This document shows positions 22,311 to 28,447 of a DNA stretch of 28,447 nt, one piece after another (the stretch's first letter is position 1; every line of letters starts with the position of its first letter). The position numbers were made by a program, and so were the translations under genes. Where the stretch lies: NCBI GenBank assembly GCA_964466645.1, contig CAYXPB010000025.1, forward strand, positions 1 to 28,447. Direction: 5' to 3'. The notes beneath the pieces were generated by a model. The model was not told where the DNA came from. It worked only from the letters and a program-made list of their open reading frames with translations, and ran no database searches. This DNA comes from Acetivibrio sp964466645. GTDB lineage: Bacteria > Bacillota > Clostridia > Acetivibrionales > Acetivibrionaceae.

Positions 22311-23681
22311 TTGTTATTCAAAAAACCAAATCCTATGCGGCGTGAAGCAATATCTATTACATGGCCTGCCTTCGTAGAACTAATTATGTCTACTTTGTTT
22401 GGTATGGTGGACATGATTATGGTAGGACAGCTCAGTTCGGCTTCGATAACCGCTGTAGGACTTACAAATCAACCTTTTATGCTTTTGCTGGCGATTTTTT
22501 CAGCAATTAATGTAGGTACAACCACTCTTGTGGCATGGAATATAGGTGCTGGAAACAAAGAGAAAGCCAATCTTATCACTAGACAAATTGTTGTAATAAA
22601 TGCTGTCCTAGGGATAATCCTGAGTGCCATAGGCGTAATTCTATCCCATCAAATAGTTGTATTTATGGGGGCTCAGGCAGATACGATAAAAGATGCAACA
22701 ATATATTTCCAGATTATTTCTTCCGGGCTGGTATTTCAAGCTATTACTATGGGAGTTACGGCAGCATTGAGAGGTGCTGGGGGAACAAAAATACCTATGT
22801 TTTACAATGTTGGAAGCAATTTGCTTAATGTTTTTGGAAATTATGCACTTATTTACGGAAGATTTGGAATGCCCAAAATGGGAGTTGCTGGTGCAGCGCT
22901 TTCGACAACAATATCTAGATTAGTTGCTTGTACTATTGGAGTAGGTGTAGTTTATTTATCAAGCCATTCGATTATTTCAATTGAACGTAAAGGCAGATTT
23001 AGACTTGATATTGGCATTATGAGGGAAGTGTTTTCCATAGGTTTGCCGTCAGCGCTAGAGCAGTTTGTTTTGCAAAGCGGATTAATGCTGTTTGCACGAA
23101 CAGTTTCGAGCTTGGGTACAGTAGGATTTGCTGCACATCAGATAGGCCTGAATATTTGTGGTTTGACTTTTTCTCCGAGTATGGCTTTTGGGGTTGCTGC
23201 TACAACTTTGGTAGGCCAGAGTCTTGGTGCTAAGGATGCGGAAAAGGCAAAAAAATATGCGGATATGATACACCACATGGCCGTGTTTGTTGCTTGTATA
23301 ATGGGTGGAGTGTTTATTCTGTTTTCATACCAGCTTGCGAGTTTATATACTAAGGATTCTGCAGTAGCAGCTAGTACTGCCATTATACTTAAGATAGTGG
23401 CCTTATCTCAGCCAGGACAATCAACACAGCTTTCTGTTGCAGGTGCATTGAGGGGAGCGGGAGATACAATGTATCCCTTATATGCTTCAATCTTTGGAAT
23501 ATGGATTTTTAGGGTGTTTGTTGCGTATGTATTTGTCAGTATATTTAACTGGGGCCTTATAGGTGCATGGGTAGCTTTAGTATTAGACCAATATACAAGG
23601 GCAGCTATTGTGTACTTTAGATATCGTTCTGGTAAATGGAAATATTCTAAAGCTCGTGAGGTTGAAGCTAAATTAGTATAA
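22311..23681 (+). CDS. MATE family efflux transporter
   Basis: A 456-residue polytopic protein with about twelve membrane segments in two homologous halves. It shows the MATE pattern: ITWPAFVELIMSTLFGMVDMIMVG near the N-terminus, ALRGAGGTKIPM in the first half and ALRGAGDTMYPL at the equivalent place in the second half, plus VGQSLGA. MATE pumps export cationic drugs, metabolites or toxins in exchange for Na+ or H+; the substrate cannot be read from sequence. The start is a TTG at 22311 with GAAGG (22297-22301) 9 bases upstream, and the protein begins as relatives do. It is convergent with the thiamine operon, with 17 bp between the stop codons and no clear terminator in the gap. Confidence 0.92.
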   Translation: MLFKKPNPMRREAISITWPAFVELIMSTLFGMVDMIMVGQLSSASITAVGLTNQPFMLLLAIFSAINVGTTTLVAWNIGAGNKEKANLITRQIVVINAVLGIILSAIGVILSHQIVVFMGAQADTIKDATIYFQIISSGLVFQAITMGVTAALRGAGGTKIPMFYNVGSNLLNVFGNYALIYGRFGMPKMGVAGAALSTTISRLVACTIGVGVVYLSSHSIISIERKGRFRLDIGIMREVFSIGLPSALEQFVLQSGLMLFARTVSSLGTVGFAAHQIGLNICGLTFSPSMAFGVAATTLVGQSLGAKDAEKAKKYADMIHHMAVFVACIMGGVFILFSYQLASLYTKDSAVAASTAIILKIVALSQPGQSTQLSVAGALRGAGDTMYPLYASIFGIWIFRVFVAYVFVSIFNWGLIGAWVALVLDQYTRAAIVYFRYRSGKWKYSKAREVEAKLV

Positions 23682-23698
23682 TCTTAAAAAACTAAATT

Positions 23699-24451
23699 TT
23701 ATCGGAGTGCTTTCAATATGAGATTCTTATATTTTAAGAAATTCTGTGTTGAAAGCATTTCTTTTGTTCTAGGCCTAATAAATTCTATATCCACTGTGGA
23801 GACAATAGAAGCAGGTCTATCGGATAGTACATATACTCTATCTGATAGAAAAATAGCTTCGTCAATGTCATGGGTAATGAAGAGTACACTTTTCTTGTGT
23901 TCGCTTAATACTGAAAGCAGCCATTCCTGCATGTTCATGCGAGTTATCGCATCTAAGGCGCCAAAGGGCTCGTCTAGAAGCATTATATCACTGTTCATCA
24001 AAAAGGTTCTAAGAAGCCCTGCTCGCTGCTTCATTCCGCCTGAGATTTCCGAGGGATAGAAATTTTCAAAGCCTTCAAGACCAAATTCTTTTATAAGTTC
24101 TGGTAACTTTAAGTTTTCGGTACTATTGAGCCGATCGTCTATTTCTAAAGGCAGGATAATGTTTTTATATACAGTTCGCCAAGGCATCAACAGATCCTTT
24201 TGAGGCATATAGCAAAATTGGGTTGAAGAATCAGATAGTTTTTTGTCGCAAACTTTAATGTCTCCGGAATAACTATCTTCTAAACCTGCTAAGATTCTTA
24301 GTATGGTACTTTTACCACAACCACTCGGACCTAATAAGGATACAAATTGATTTTCACACAAAATCAAATTTATATCTTTTAGTACTTCAAGGCTTTCCTT
24401 ATTACGCATAAAGGTTTTATTCAAATGTTTTATCTCAATTTTAATAGCCAT
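23699..24451 (-). CDS. thiZ: ABC transporter ATPase, thiamine/HMP-precursor uptake
   Basis: A 250-residue ATPase of the NitT/TauT/SsuB type. Walker A is GPSGCGKST (41-49), Q-loop Gln84, signature SGGMKQR (137-143), Walker B IMLLDEP (156-162), D-loop GALD (164-167) and switch His194. ATG 24451 follows the binding-protein stop by 3 bases, with AAGGAG inside the end of that gene. It is the last gene of a TPP-riboswitch-controlled operon and energises the import of a thiamine-related pyrimidine. The ATPase fold is certain; the substrate assignment rests on the riboswitch and neighbouring genes. Confidence 0.87.
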   Translation of the reverse strand: MAIKIEIKHLNKTFMRNKESLEVLKDINLILCENQFVSLLGPSGCGKSTILRILAGLEDSYSGDIKVCDKKLSDSSTQFCYMPQKDLLMPWRTVYKNIILPLEIDDRLNSTENLKLPELIKEFGLEGFENFYPSEISGGMKQRAGLLRTFLMNSDIMLLDEPFGALDAITRMNMQEWLLSVLSEHKKSVLFITHDIDEAIFLSDRVYVLSDRPASIVSTVDIEFIRPRTKEMLSTQNFLKYKNLILKALR

Positions 24452-24454
24452 TAA

Positions 24455-25498
24455 TCAGTTTTGATCTCCTTGCAAAAACTCGTTTGTAAATCCCTTTTCT
24501 ATTTCAATAGTTGATTCTATAAATTTATTTTCATAAAGCCAGTTCATGTATCTTTCCCATACTTCTTTTTTCTGCATACCCCAATAGGGAGCATCATCCT
24601 GGTACTTTGAAGCAAGATATTTCTGGCTCTTTAGTACAAGCTCTCTATCTAATTCTGGTGCTTGTTGAAGGAGGCACTCTGCTGCTTCATCAGCATTTTC
24701 TATAGCAAATTTATAGCCTTTTTGAGTAGCTCTCATGAACTTATCAACAAGCTCGGGATTTTTGGCAATATTGTCTTCATTTGTTACTATTACCGGGGTG
24801 TAGTAGTCAAATATATCAGAAAGCTCCCTGAGAGAAATATAGTTAATTTCTGCACCTTTATTAGTAGCATTTATATAGTCCCAGCCTTCAAAAATCCAGG
24901 CAAAATCAATTTGATTTGTTTCACTAGCTGTTAGAAAGTCTAGGGTACCGGTTGTGAGAATTTCGACTTTCTCAGGATCTCCCCCAGCTTCTTTTACAAC
25001 TTGCTTTACCATTGCAGCTTCAACTTCAGAACCCCATCCACCATACTTTCTTCCTTCAAAGTCCTTTGCGGAGGTTATCCCCTTTGCCTTTAATGAGCCA
25101 AAGCCGGAAGTGTTGTGTTGAATTACCGCAGCAATAGAAACTAAAGGTATACCTGACGAGCGGGCAAAGGTAACACCCTCTTGATAACTTATACCAAACT
25201 GAGCAGCATTTGCGGCTACAAGCTGATCGGCAGAGGACTCACCCGGCTGAATTATAGATACATCAAGACCCTCTTCTTCAAAAAAACCTTTTACTTTAGC
25301 AACATAGATACCAGTGTGATTTGTGTTTGGAGTCCAATCCAGGACAAAGGTAATTTTTTGCAGATCAGGTACTCCTTTGCTAGATGGGAAAGTTTGCTTC
25401 GGTTTTTCAACGAATTTTTGAATACAGCCTGAAGCAGTCAGGGAAAAAACAATACACATACATATTAATACAAATATATTCTTCTTCACTTTATTCAT
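24455..25498 (-). CDS. thiY: Substrate-binding lipoprotein for thiamine pyrimidine precursor (NMT1/THI5-like)
   Basis: A 347-residue lipoprotein: a hydrophobic N-terminus ends in the lipobox ASGC, with Cys25 as the lipidation site. The mature part is NMT1/THI5-like, with FVLDWTPNTNHTGIYVA, GFFEEEGLDV, QPGESS and QFGISYQE, a pattern typical of ThiY-type proteins that bind formylaminopyrimidine or related thiamine precursors. The start is ATG 25498, overlapping the permease stop in an ATGA arrangement with a GAAAGG site. An in-frame ATG at 25513 lies within the permease gene and is less likely. The protein would deliver ligand from the cell surface to the permease. The substrate could be thiamine itself; a pyrimidine is favoured by similarity. 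Confidence 0.87.
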   Translation of the reverse strand: MNKVKKNIFVLICMCIVFSLTASGCIQKFVEKPKQTFPSSKGVPDLQKITFVLDWTPNTNHTGIYVAKVKGFFEEEGLDVSIIQPGESSADQLVAANAAQFGISYQEGVTFARSSGIPLVSIAAVIQHNTSGFGSLKAKGITSAKDFEGRKYGGWGSEVEAAMVKQVVKEAGGDPEKVEILTTGTLDFLTASETNQIDFAWIFEGWDYINATNKGAEINYISLRELSDIFDYYTPVIVTNEDNIAKNPELVDKFMRATQKGYKFAIENADEAAECLLQQAPELDRELVLKSQKYLASKYQDDAPYWGMQKKEVWERYMNWLYENKFIESTIEIEKGFTNEFLQGDQN

Positions 25499-26256
25499 CC
25501 TTTCAAATTCCATTTAATTGTTTTCTTTTCCATTATGCTTATAAATATAAATAACAAAACGCTAAAAAGTGAAATAATTACAATATCTGCGAACATTGCA
25601 GCGGTCTTGAAAGATTTCATTGACCGCGTTAGAAAAATGCCTAGTCCACTTTGAGCACCGGTCCACTCGGACATAACCGCACCCATTACAGCGTATGTTG
25701 CTGCTAGTTTGAGTCCTGAAAAGAAGTGAACCAATGCGGAGGGTAGTTTTACTTTCATAAAAATCTGTATTTTATTGGCATTCATACATCTGAGTAATTC
25801 TTCAAGATCTTTATCGTATGAGTTCAGCCCTTCCGTTAAGTTGAGTGCAACCGGGAAAAAGACTACTAAAACACAGATTATTAGTTTTGATACAATTCCT
25901 ATTCCGAACCAAATTGTAATCAATGGGGCTACTACAATAATAGGTATAGTTTGAGATAGAATCATAAAGGGATAAAAAATATTACGTATAATTCTAAAAC
26001 TGCTCATTATAAGAGAGAGTAGTACAGCTAACAATACACCTACTATAAAGCCTAAAAGGGTTTCGGATATTGTTGTCAAGGAGTGAGAAAACAAAAGGTC
26101 ACCGGACTTATAAAACTCTTTCAAAATAATTGAGGGAGCTGGAAGTACGTATTCTTTTATATCCTTTGCTTTGACAACAAATTCCCATATGATCACAAAA
26201 AGAATGAATGCAATAGATGGATAAATAGGATTACCTGTATTTCGAAATCTTTTCAT
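25495..26256 (-). CDS. thiX: ABC transporter permease, thiamine/HMP-precursor uptake
   Basis: A 253-residue permease of the BPD-transporter superfamily with about six membrane segments (near 12-30, 62-82, 95-118, 122-140, 180-196, 224-242). An EAA-type coupling loop sits near 150-170 (LEELLRCMNA), and WFGIG precedes it. Its 5' end overlaps the thiamine-binding protein gene by 26 bases and its 3' end overlaps the binding lipoprotein gene by 4 bases. This is a tightly coupled operon. ATG 26256 is the start that preserves the family N-terminus. The substrate is inferred from the upstream TPP riboswitch. Confidence 0.86.
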   Translation of the reverse strand: MKRFRNTGNPIYPSIAFILFVIIWEFVVKAKDIKEYVLPAPSIILKEFYKSGDLLFSHSLTTISETLLGFIVGVLLAVLLSLIMSSFRIIRNIFYPFMILSQTIPIIVVAPLITIWFGIGIVSKLIICVLVVFFPVALNLTEGLNSYDKDLEELLRCMNANKIQIFMKVKLPSALVHFFSGLKLAATYAVMGAVMSEWTGAQSGLGIFLTRSMKSFKTAAMFADIVIISLFSVLLFIFISIMEKKTIKWNLKG

Positions 26257-26518
26257 CCATAGTCACGCCTTTCTTCTTATAATCAATTTTGACTACAGAT
26301 ACAACTCTGTTTGCACCCTCTTCAACACATATGCTTTGTGCCTTCTTAACAATTTCCAAAAGAGTATCTAAGTTACCTTCCATGGTAGTTTCCATTGGAC
26401 CCACTTCGTACTTTACACCGCTTCTATCTATCATTTCAATAACTTTATCTACAACAGGATAAATTCGCTCTTCTGGTACATTTGGAATAACCTGCAATGA
26501 CACATTGACAGTAGTCAC
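26231..26518 (-). CDS. MTH1187 family thiamine-binding protein
   Basis: A 95-residue soluble protein. The family motif YEVGPMETTMEGNLD (about 37-51) and an alternating beta-alpha pattern identify the MTH1187/YkoF-like thiamine-binding group. These small cytoplasmic proteins bind thiamine or a related molecule and commonly accompany thiamine uptake genes. The start is a GTG at 26518 preceded by a strong AAGGAGG (26533-26527) with 8-base spacing. It is the first gene after the TPP riboswitch and overlaps the permease gene by 26 bases. Confidence 0.87.
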   Translation of the reverse strand: MTTVNVSLQVIPNVPEERIYPVVDKVIEMIDRSGVKYEVGPMETTMEGNLDTLLEIVKKAQSICVEEGANRVVSVVKIDYKKKGVTMDEKISKYR

Positions 26519-26573
26519 AAGTAAAGCCTCCTTTCACATTCACGCACTAAAATAAACCTATCAAAGATGCTAA

Positions 26574-26599
26574 ATAAAAAGCCGCCCAACATAGGCGGT
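26574..26599 (-). terminator. Riboswitch-controlled terminator
   Basis: On the minus strand CCGCC (26598-26594) pairs with GGCGG (26586-26582), followed by a T-run reading from 26580 downward. It lies between the TPP aptamer and the first gene, the arrangement of a transcription-attenuating riboswitch. Confidence 0.88.
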
Positions 26600-26613
26600 A
26601 AAATGCGATTTAC

Positions 26614-26698
26614 TCTTTCCCTACGCTGGCATTATCCAGATCAGGTTATGGGTTGTGGAGAATAATCCACTCTCAGCCGATTGTACCAGCACCCCTAT
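26614..26698 (-). ncRNA. TPP riboswitch (THI element)
   Basis: On the minus strand the THI-box landmarks occur in order: AGGGGTGC, GGCTGAGAG, a variable arm ATTATTCTCCACAACCCATA, ACCTGATCTGG and TAATGCCAGCGTAGGGAAA. All conserved TPP-binding segments are present. With the terminator downstream, thiamine pyrophosphate binding should stop transcription of the thiamine-uptake operon. Upstream of it (26700-26900) I see no other feature I can support. Confidence 0.96.
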
Positions 26699-26936
26699 TA
26701 TTTATATAGCTATCTTTAGTCGAGTTAATAATAGCACAACATAATAAGAAATACAAGAATTTGTTAAGGCTTATAGAATGAAAGGCGAAAATTTAAAATA
26801 AAATATATAGGGAATTTACATTTAGTTTTTTTTACATAACAATACACGAAATATACGATGTATTTATGAATTTTTTTTCGTTTGTTAATATGCATATAGT
26901 TGTAAAATTGAAGATAATTGTGTAATATAGAATAGA

Positions 26937-26960
26937 ATAATGCAGTATAACCAGCATTAT
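26937..26960 (+). promoter_or_regulatory. Inverted repeat upstream of the Ig-like repeat gene
   Basis: ATAATGC (26937-26943) and GCATTAT (26954-26960) are exact inverted arms around a 10-base centre, 31 bases before the start codon. It could be an operator or leader hairpin. A weak promoter, TTGTAA/TAATAT with 17-bp spacing (26900-26928), lies just upstream. Confidence 0.35.
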
Positions 26961-26991
26961 CCACAAAAATTACTATCAAAAAGCGGGGGGT

Positions 26992-28447
26992 ATGAAGAAA
27001 ATGCAAAGAATTAAACGTAGTAGAATTTTGGCAATTATGGCGTGTTTATGTTTACTTGTTTCGTCAATTTGCCAAAATGTGGTTTTTGTACTCGCAGATG
27101 TAAAACCGACGAAAGCAACAGTGAATTTTTCAGAAAGCCCTTATCAAGGAAGATCTAGCACCGTGGAGATAAAAGATATTTTTGCTATCTCAGATATGTC
27201 CGTAAACACTGGAAAAGTAGTTCACGAGATAACTGGAGATAAGGTTAAAATATCAGTATCAGAGGGAGTACCTTCAAGAATTGGACCCCATACAAAAACT
27301 GTAACAATTAAGGAAGAAAATACATATGATGATTTTCCCGAAATGATTCCATATAATTTAGATGGATATATTGGTGACTTAGCTAAAACAGATTCGGGAT
27401 ATGACTCCGAAAAAGAATTGTATTGGGCAACTTATAACGGAAATGTGACAAAAGCCGAGTGCAAATTCTACAGTTATACAGTAACTTATATGTATACATT
27501 AAATGTTGCACCTCAATTGACATTGACCTCACCTGTTGATGGAAAAGTGATCAGGGATAAAATTGTTATAGAGGGATTTGCGAAAGATGGTAATGTTGGA
27601 GACGAAATTAATATATATTATGCTTTTGACAATTATACTGATAGTACTAAAGGAACAGCTTATAAAAGCAATTTAACAGCAGATGGAACAGAGCAGAACA
27701 TAGATGGTACGATTGATATTGCGCCTTTAGCACTTGCAGATGGTATTCATACTTTTTATATGTGGGCTGTTGATAAAAGAGGAGAAAAATCTATTCCTTT
27801 TGAAACAATAATTACAGTTGACACAGTGCCACCTCAAACACCAATTCTCACACAGGACCCAACAGCACCAACAAATACGGAAGTAAAGGTAACAGTGACC
27901 TATCCTGCCGATGCAGCAGTAAAAGAGGTTAAAGTAGATGGTGGAGACTGGGTACCTTTTGATAGTGTAGCAAAAGACGGAAAAATAGTAATGAATGACA
28001 ACGGAATAGTAGAAGCAAGAGGCACAGATTTAGCGGGTAATGTATCGGAAGTTGGAAAGCTGGATGTGACAAATATAGATAAAATAGCACCTGAAAAGCC
28101 TGTAATAAATCAGGAGCCAGACAATAGTATTCCAACAAAGGATGATGTAAAGATCACAATTACATATCCAACAGATGCAGTTGAAAAGCTCTATAAAGTA
28201 GGAGAAGATGGAGAATGGAAGAAGTATGATAAGGAATTTGCAGTGGCAGAAAATGACAAGGTATATGCAATATGTAAAGACGAAGCAGGGAATGTAAGTG
28301 AAGAGGCAGCTATTGAAGTTACAAATATAGATAAAATAGCACCAGTTAAACCAAATTTAGTAGCGGACATCACAACACCAACAAATAAGGCCGTAAAGGT
28401 AACAGTGACCTATCCTGCCGATGCAGCAGTAAAAGAGGTTAAAGTAG
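26992..28447 (+). CDS. Secreted Ig-like repeat protein (3' truncated by window)
   Basis: An open frame from ATG 26992 continues to the window edge without a stop: 485 codons visible. A basic N-terminus, a hydrophobic core (IMACLCLLVSSIC) and VLA-D mark a signal peptide of about 37 residues. A unique domain follows (about 40-180). Next is an Ig-like module (about 180-280, from LTLTSPVDGKVI) with WAVDKRGEKS, then repeats of about 84-86 residues. The repeats start with DTVPP or DKIAP and carry KVTVTYPADAAVKEVKV and AGNVSE. This pattern resembles bacterial Ig-like repeats of surface or adhesin proteins; no catalytic motif is seen. The start may be ATG 27001, which sits 10 bases after the unusually G-rich site AGCGGGGGG, while ATG 26992 sits only 1 base away. 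Any anchor, such as SLH repeats, would lie beyond the window. Confidence 0.85.
   Translation, partial: MKKMQRIKRSRILAIMACLCLLVSSICQNVVFVLADVKPTKATVNFSESPYQGRSSTVEIKDIFAISDMSVNTGKVVHEITGDKVKISVSEGVPSRIGPHTKTVTIKEENTYDDFPEMIPYNLDGYIGDLAKTDSGYDSEKELYWATYNGNVTKAECKFYSYTVTYMYTLNVAPQLTLTSPVDGKVIRDKIVIEGFAKDGNVGDEINIYYAFDNYTDSTKGTAYKSNLTADGTEQNIDGTIDIAPLALADGIHTFYMWAVDKRGEKSIPFETIITVDTVPPQTPILTQDPTAPTNTEVKVTVTYPADAAVKEVKVDGGDWVPFDSVAKDGKIVMNDNGIVEARGTDLAGNVSEVGKLDVTNIDKIAPEKPVINQEPDNSIPTKDDVKITITYPTDAVEKLYKVGEDGEWKKYDKEFAVAENDKVYAICKDEAGNVSEEAAIEVTNIDKIAPVKPNLVADITTPTNKAVKVTVTYPADAAVKEVKV
27883..27937 (+). repeat. 55-bp direct repeat, copy 1 (copy 2 at 28393-28447)
   Basis: These 55 bases recur exactly at 28393-28447, 510 bases (170 codons) downstream in frame, and the identity may continue past the window edge. 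A shorter 23-base identity links 28069-28091 and 28321-28343 (84 codons apart). Both lie in the Ig-like repeats of the last gene. Confidence 0.9.
28393..28447 (+). repeat. 55-bp direct repeat, copy 2
   Basis: Identical to 27883-27937 through the last base of the window. It marks the start of at least a third Ig-like unit. Exact DNA identity indicates recent duplication or ongoing gene conversion between alternate repeat units. Confidence 0.9.

Noticed and set aside
26764..27006. An 80-codon minus-strand open frame
   Set aside because: Low-complexity AT-rich sequence without a ribosome binding site; it overlaps the start of the Ig-like repeat gene and the divergent promoter region.

Overview
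This 28.4 kb window looks like chromosomal DNA from an AT-rich, low-GC Gram-positive anaerobe of the Clostridia. Supporting signs are strong purine-rich ribosome binding sites, S-layer homology (SLH) anchored surface proteins, an HTH/desulfoferrodoxin-type protein, a transcription-attenuating TPP riboswitch and soluble LacI-like sensor kinases. Two secreted proteins with a fibro-slime domain plus SLH repeats suggest a fibre- or cellulose-associated clostridium of the Acetivibrio/Pseudobacteroides type. That placement is an inference; no rRNA or marker gene is present.

Layout: (1) 1-1914: the 3' part of an endonuclease/exonuclease/phosphatase-DUF4846 fusion, then a rhomboid protease. (2) 2207-6485: two tandem paralogous soluble histidine kinases, each with a LacI/PBP1-type ligand-binding domain and a GAF-like middle, and no adjacent response regulator. 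(3) 6582-7350: a DUF2161 PD-(D/E)XK-type protein followed by a clear intrinsic terminator. (4) 7513-14150: a five-gene operon of a transglutaminase-like membrane protein that has lost its catalytic Cys and His, a polytopic membrane protein, a MoxR AAA+ ATPase, a DUF58 protein and a small membrane protein. (5) 14422-21169: two fibro-slime/PKD-like/SLH surface proteins separated by a DUF2238 membrane protein. The second surface-protein gene lies between inverted, internally repeated 29-bp units that look like the ends of a mobile element. (6) 21375-21959 (minus): an XRE-type HTH fused to a complete desulfoferrodoxin-like domain. (7) 22311-23681: a MATE efflux pump. (8) 23699-26700 (minus): a TPP riboswitch with terminator controlling an MTH1187-type thiamine-binding protein and an ABC transporter (permease, binding lipoprotein, ATPase) for thiamine or its pyrimidine precursor. 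(9) 26992 to the window end: a secreted Ig-like repeat protein, open at the right edge.

Functionally the window is mainly about the cell envelope: surface adhesin candidates, a MoxR/DUF58/transglutaminase-like cluster of the kind associated with membrane or envelope protein assembly, and a rhomboid protease. Sensing (twin kinases, redox-type HTH protein) and vitamin uptake sit alongside. The points most worth following up are the inverted repeats around the second fibro-slime gene, the pseudo-transglutaminase operon, the HTH-desulfoferrodoxin chimera and the tandem soluble kinases.
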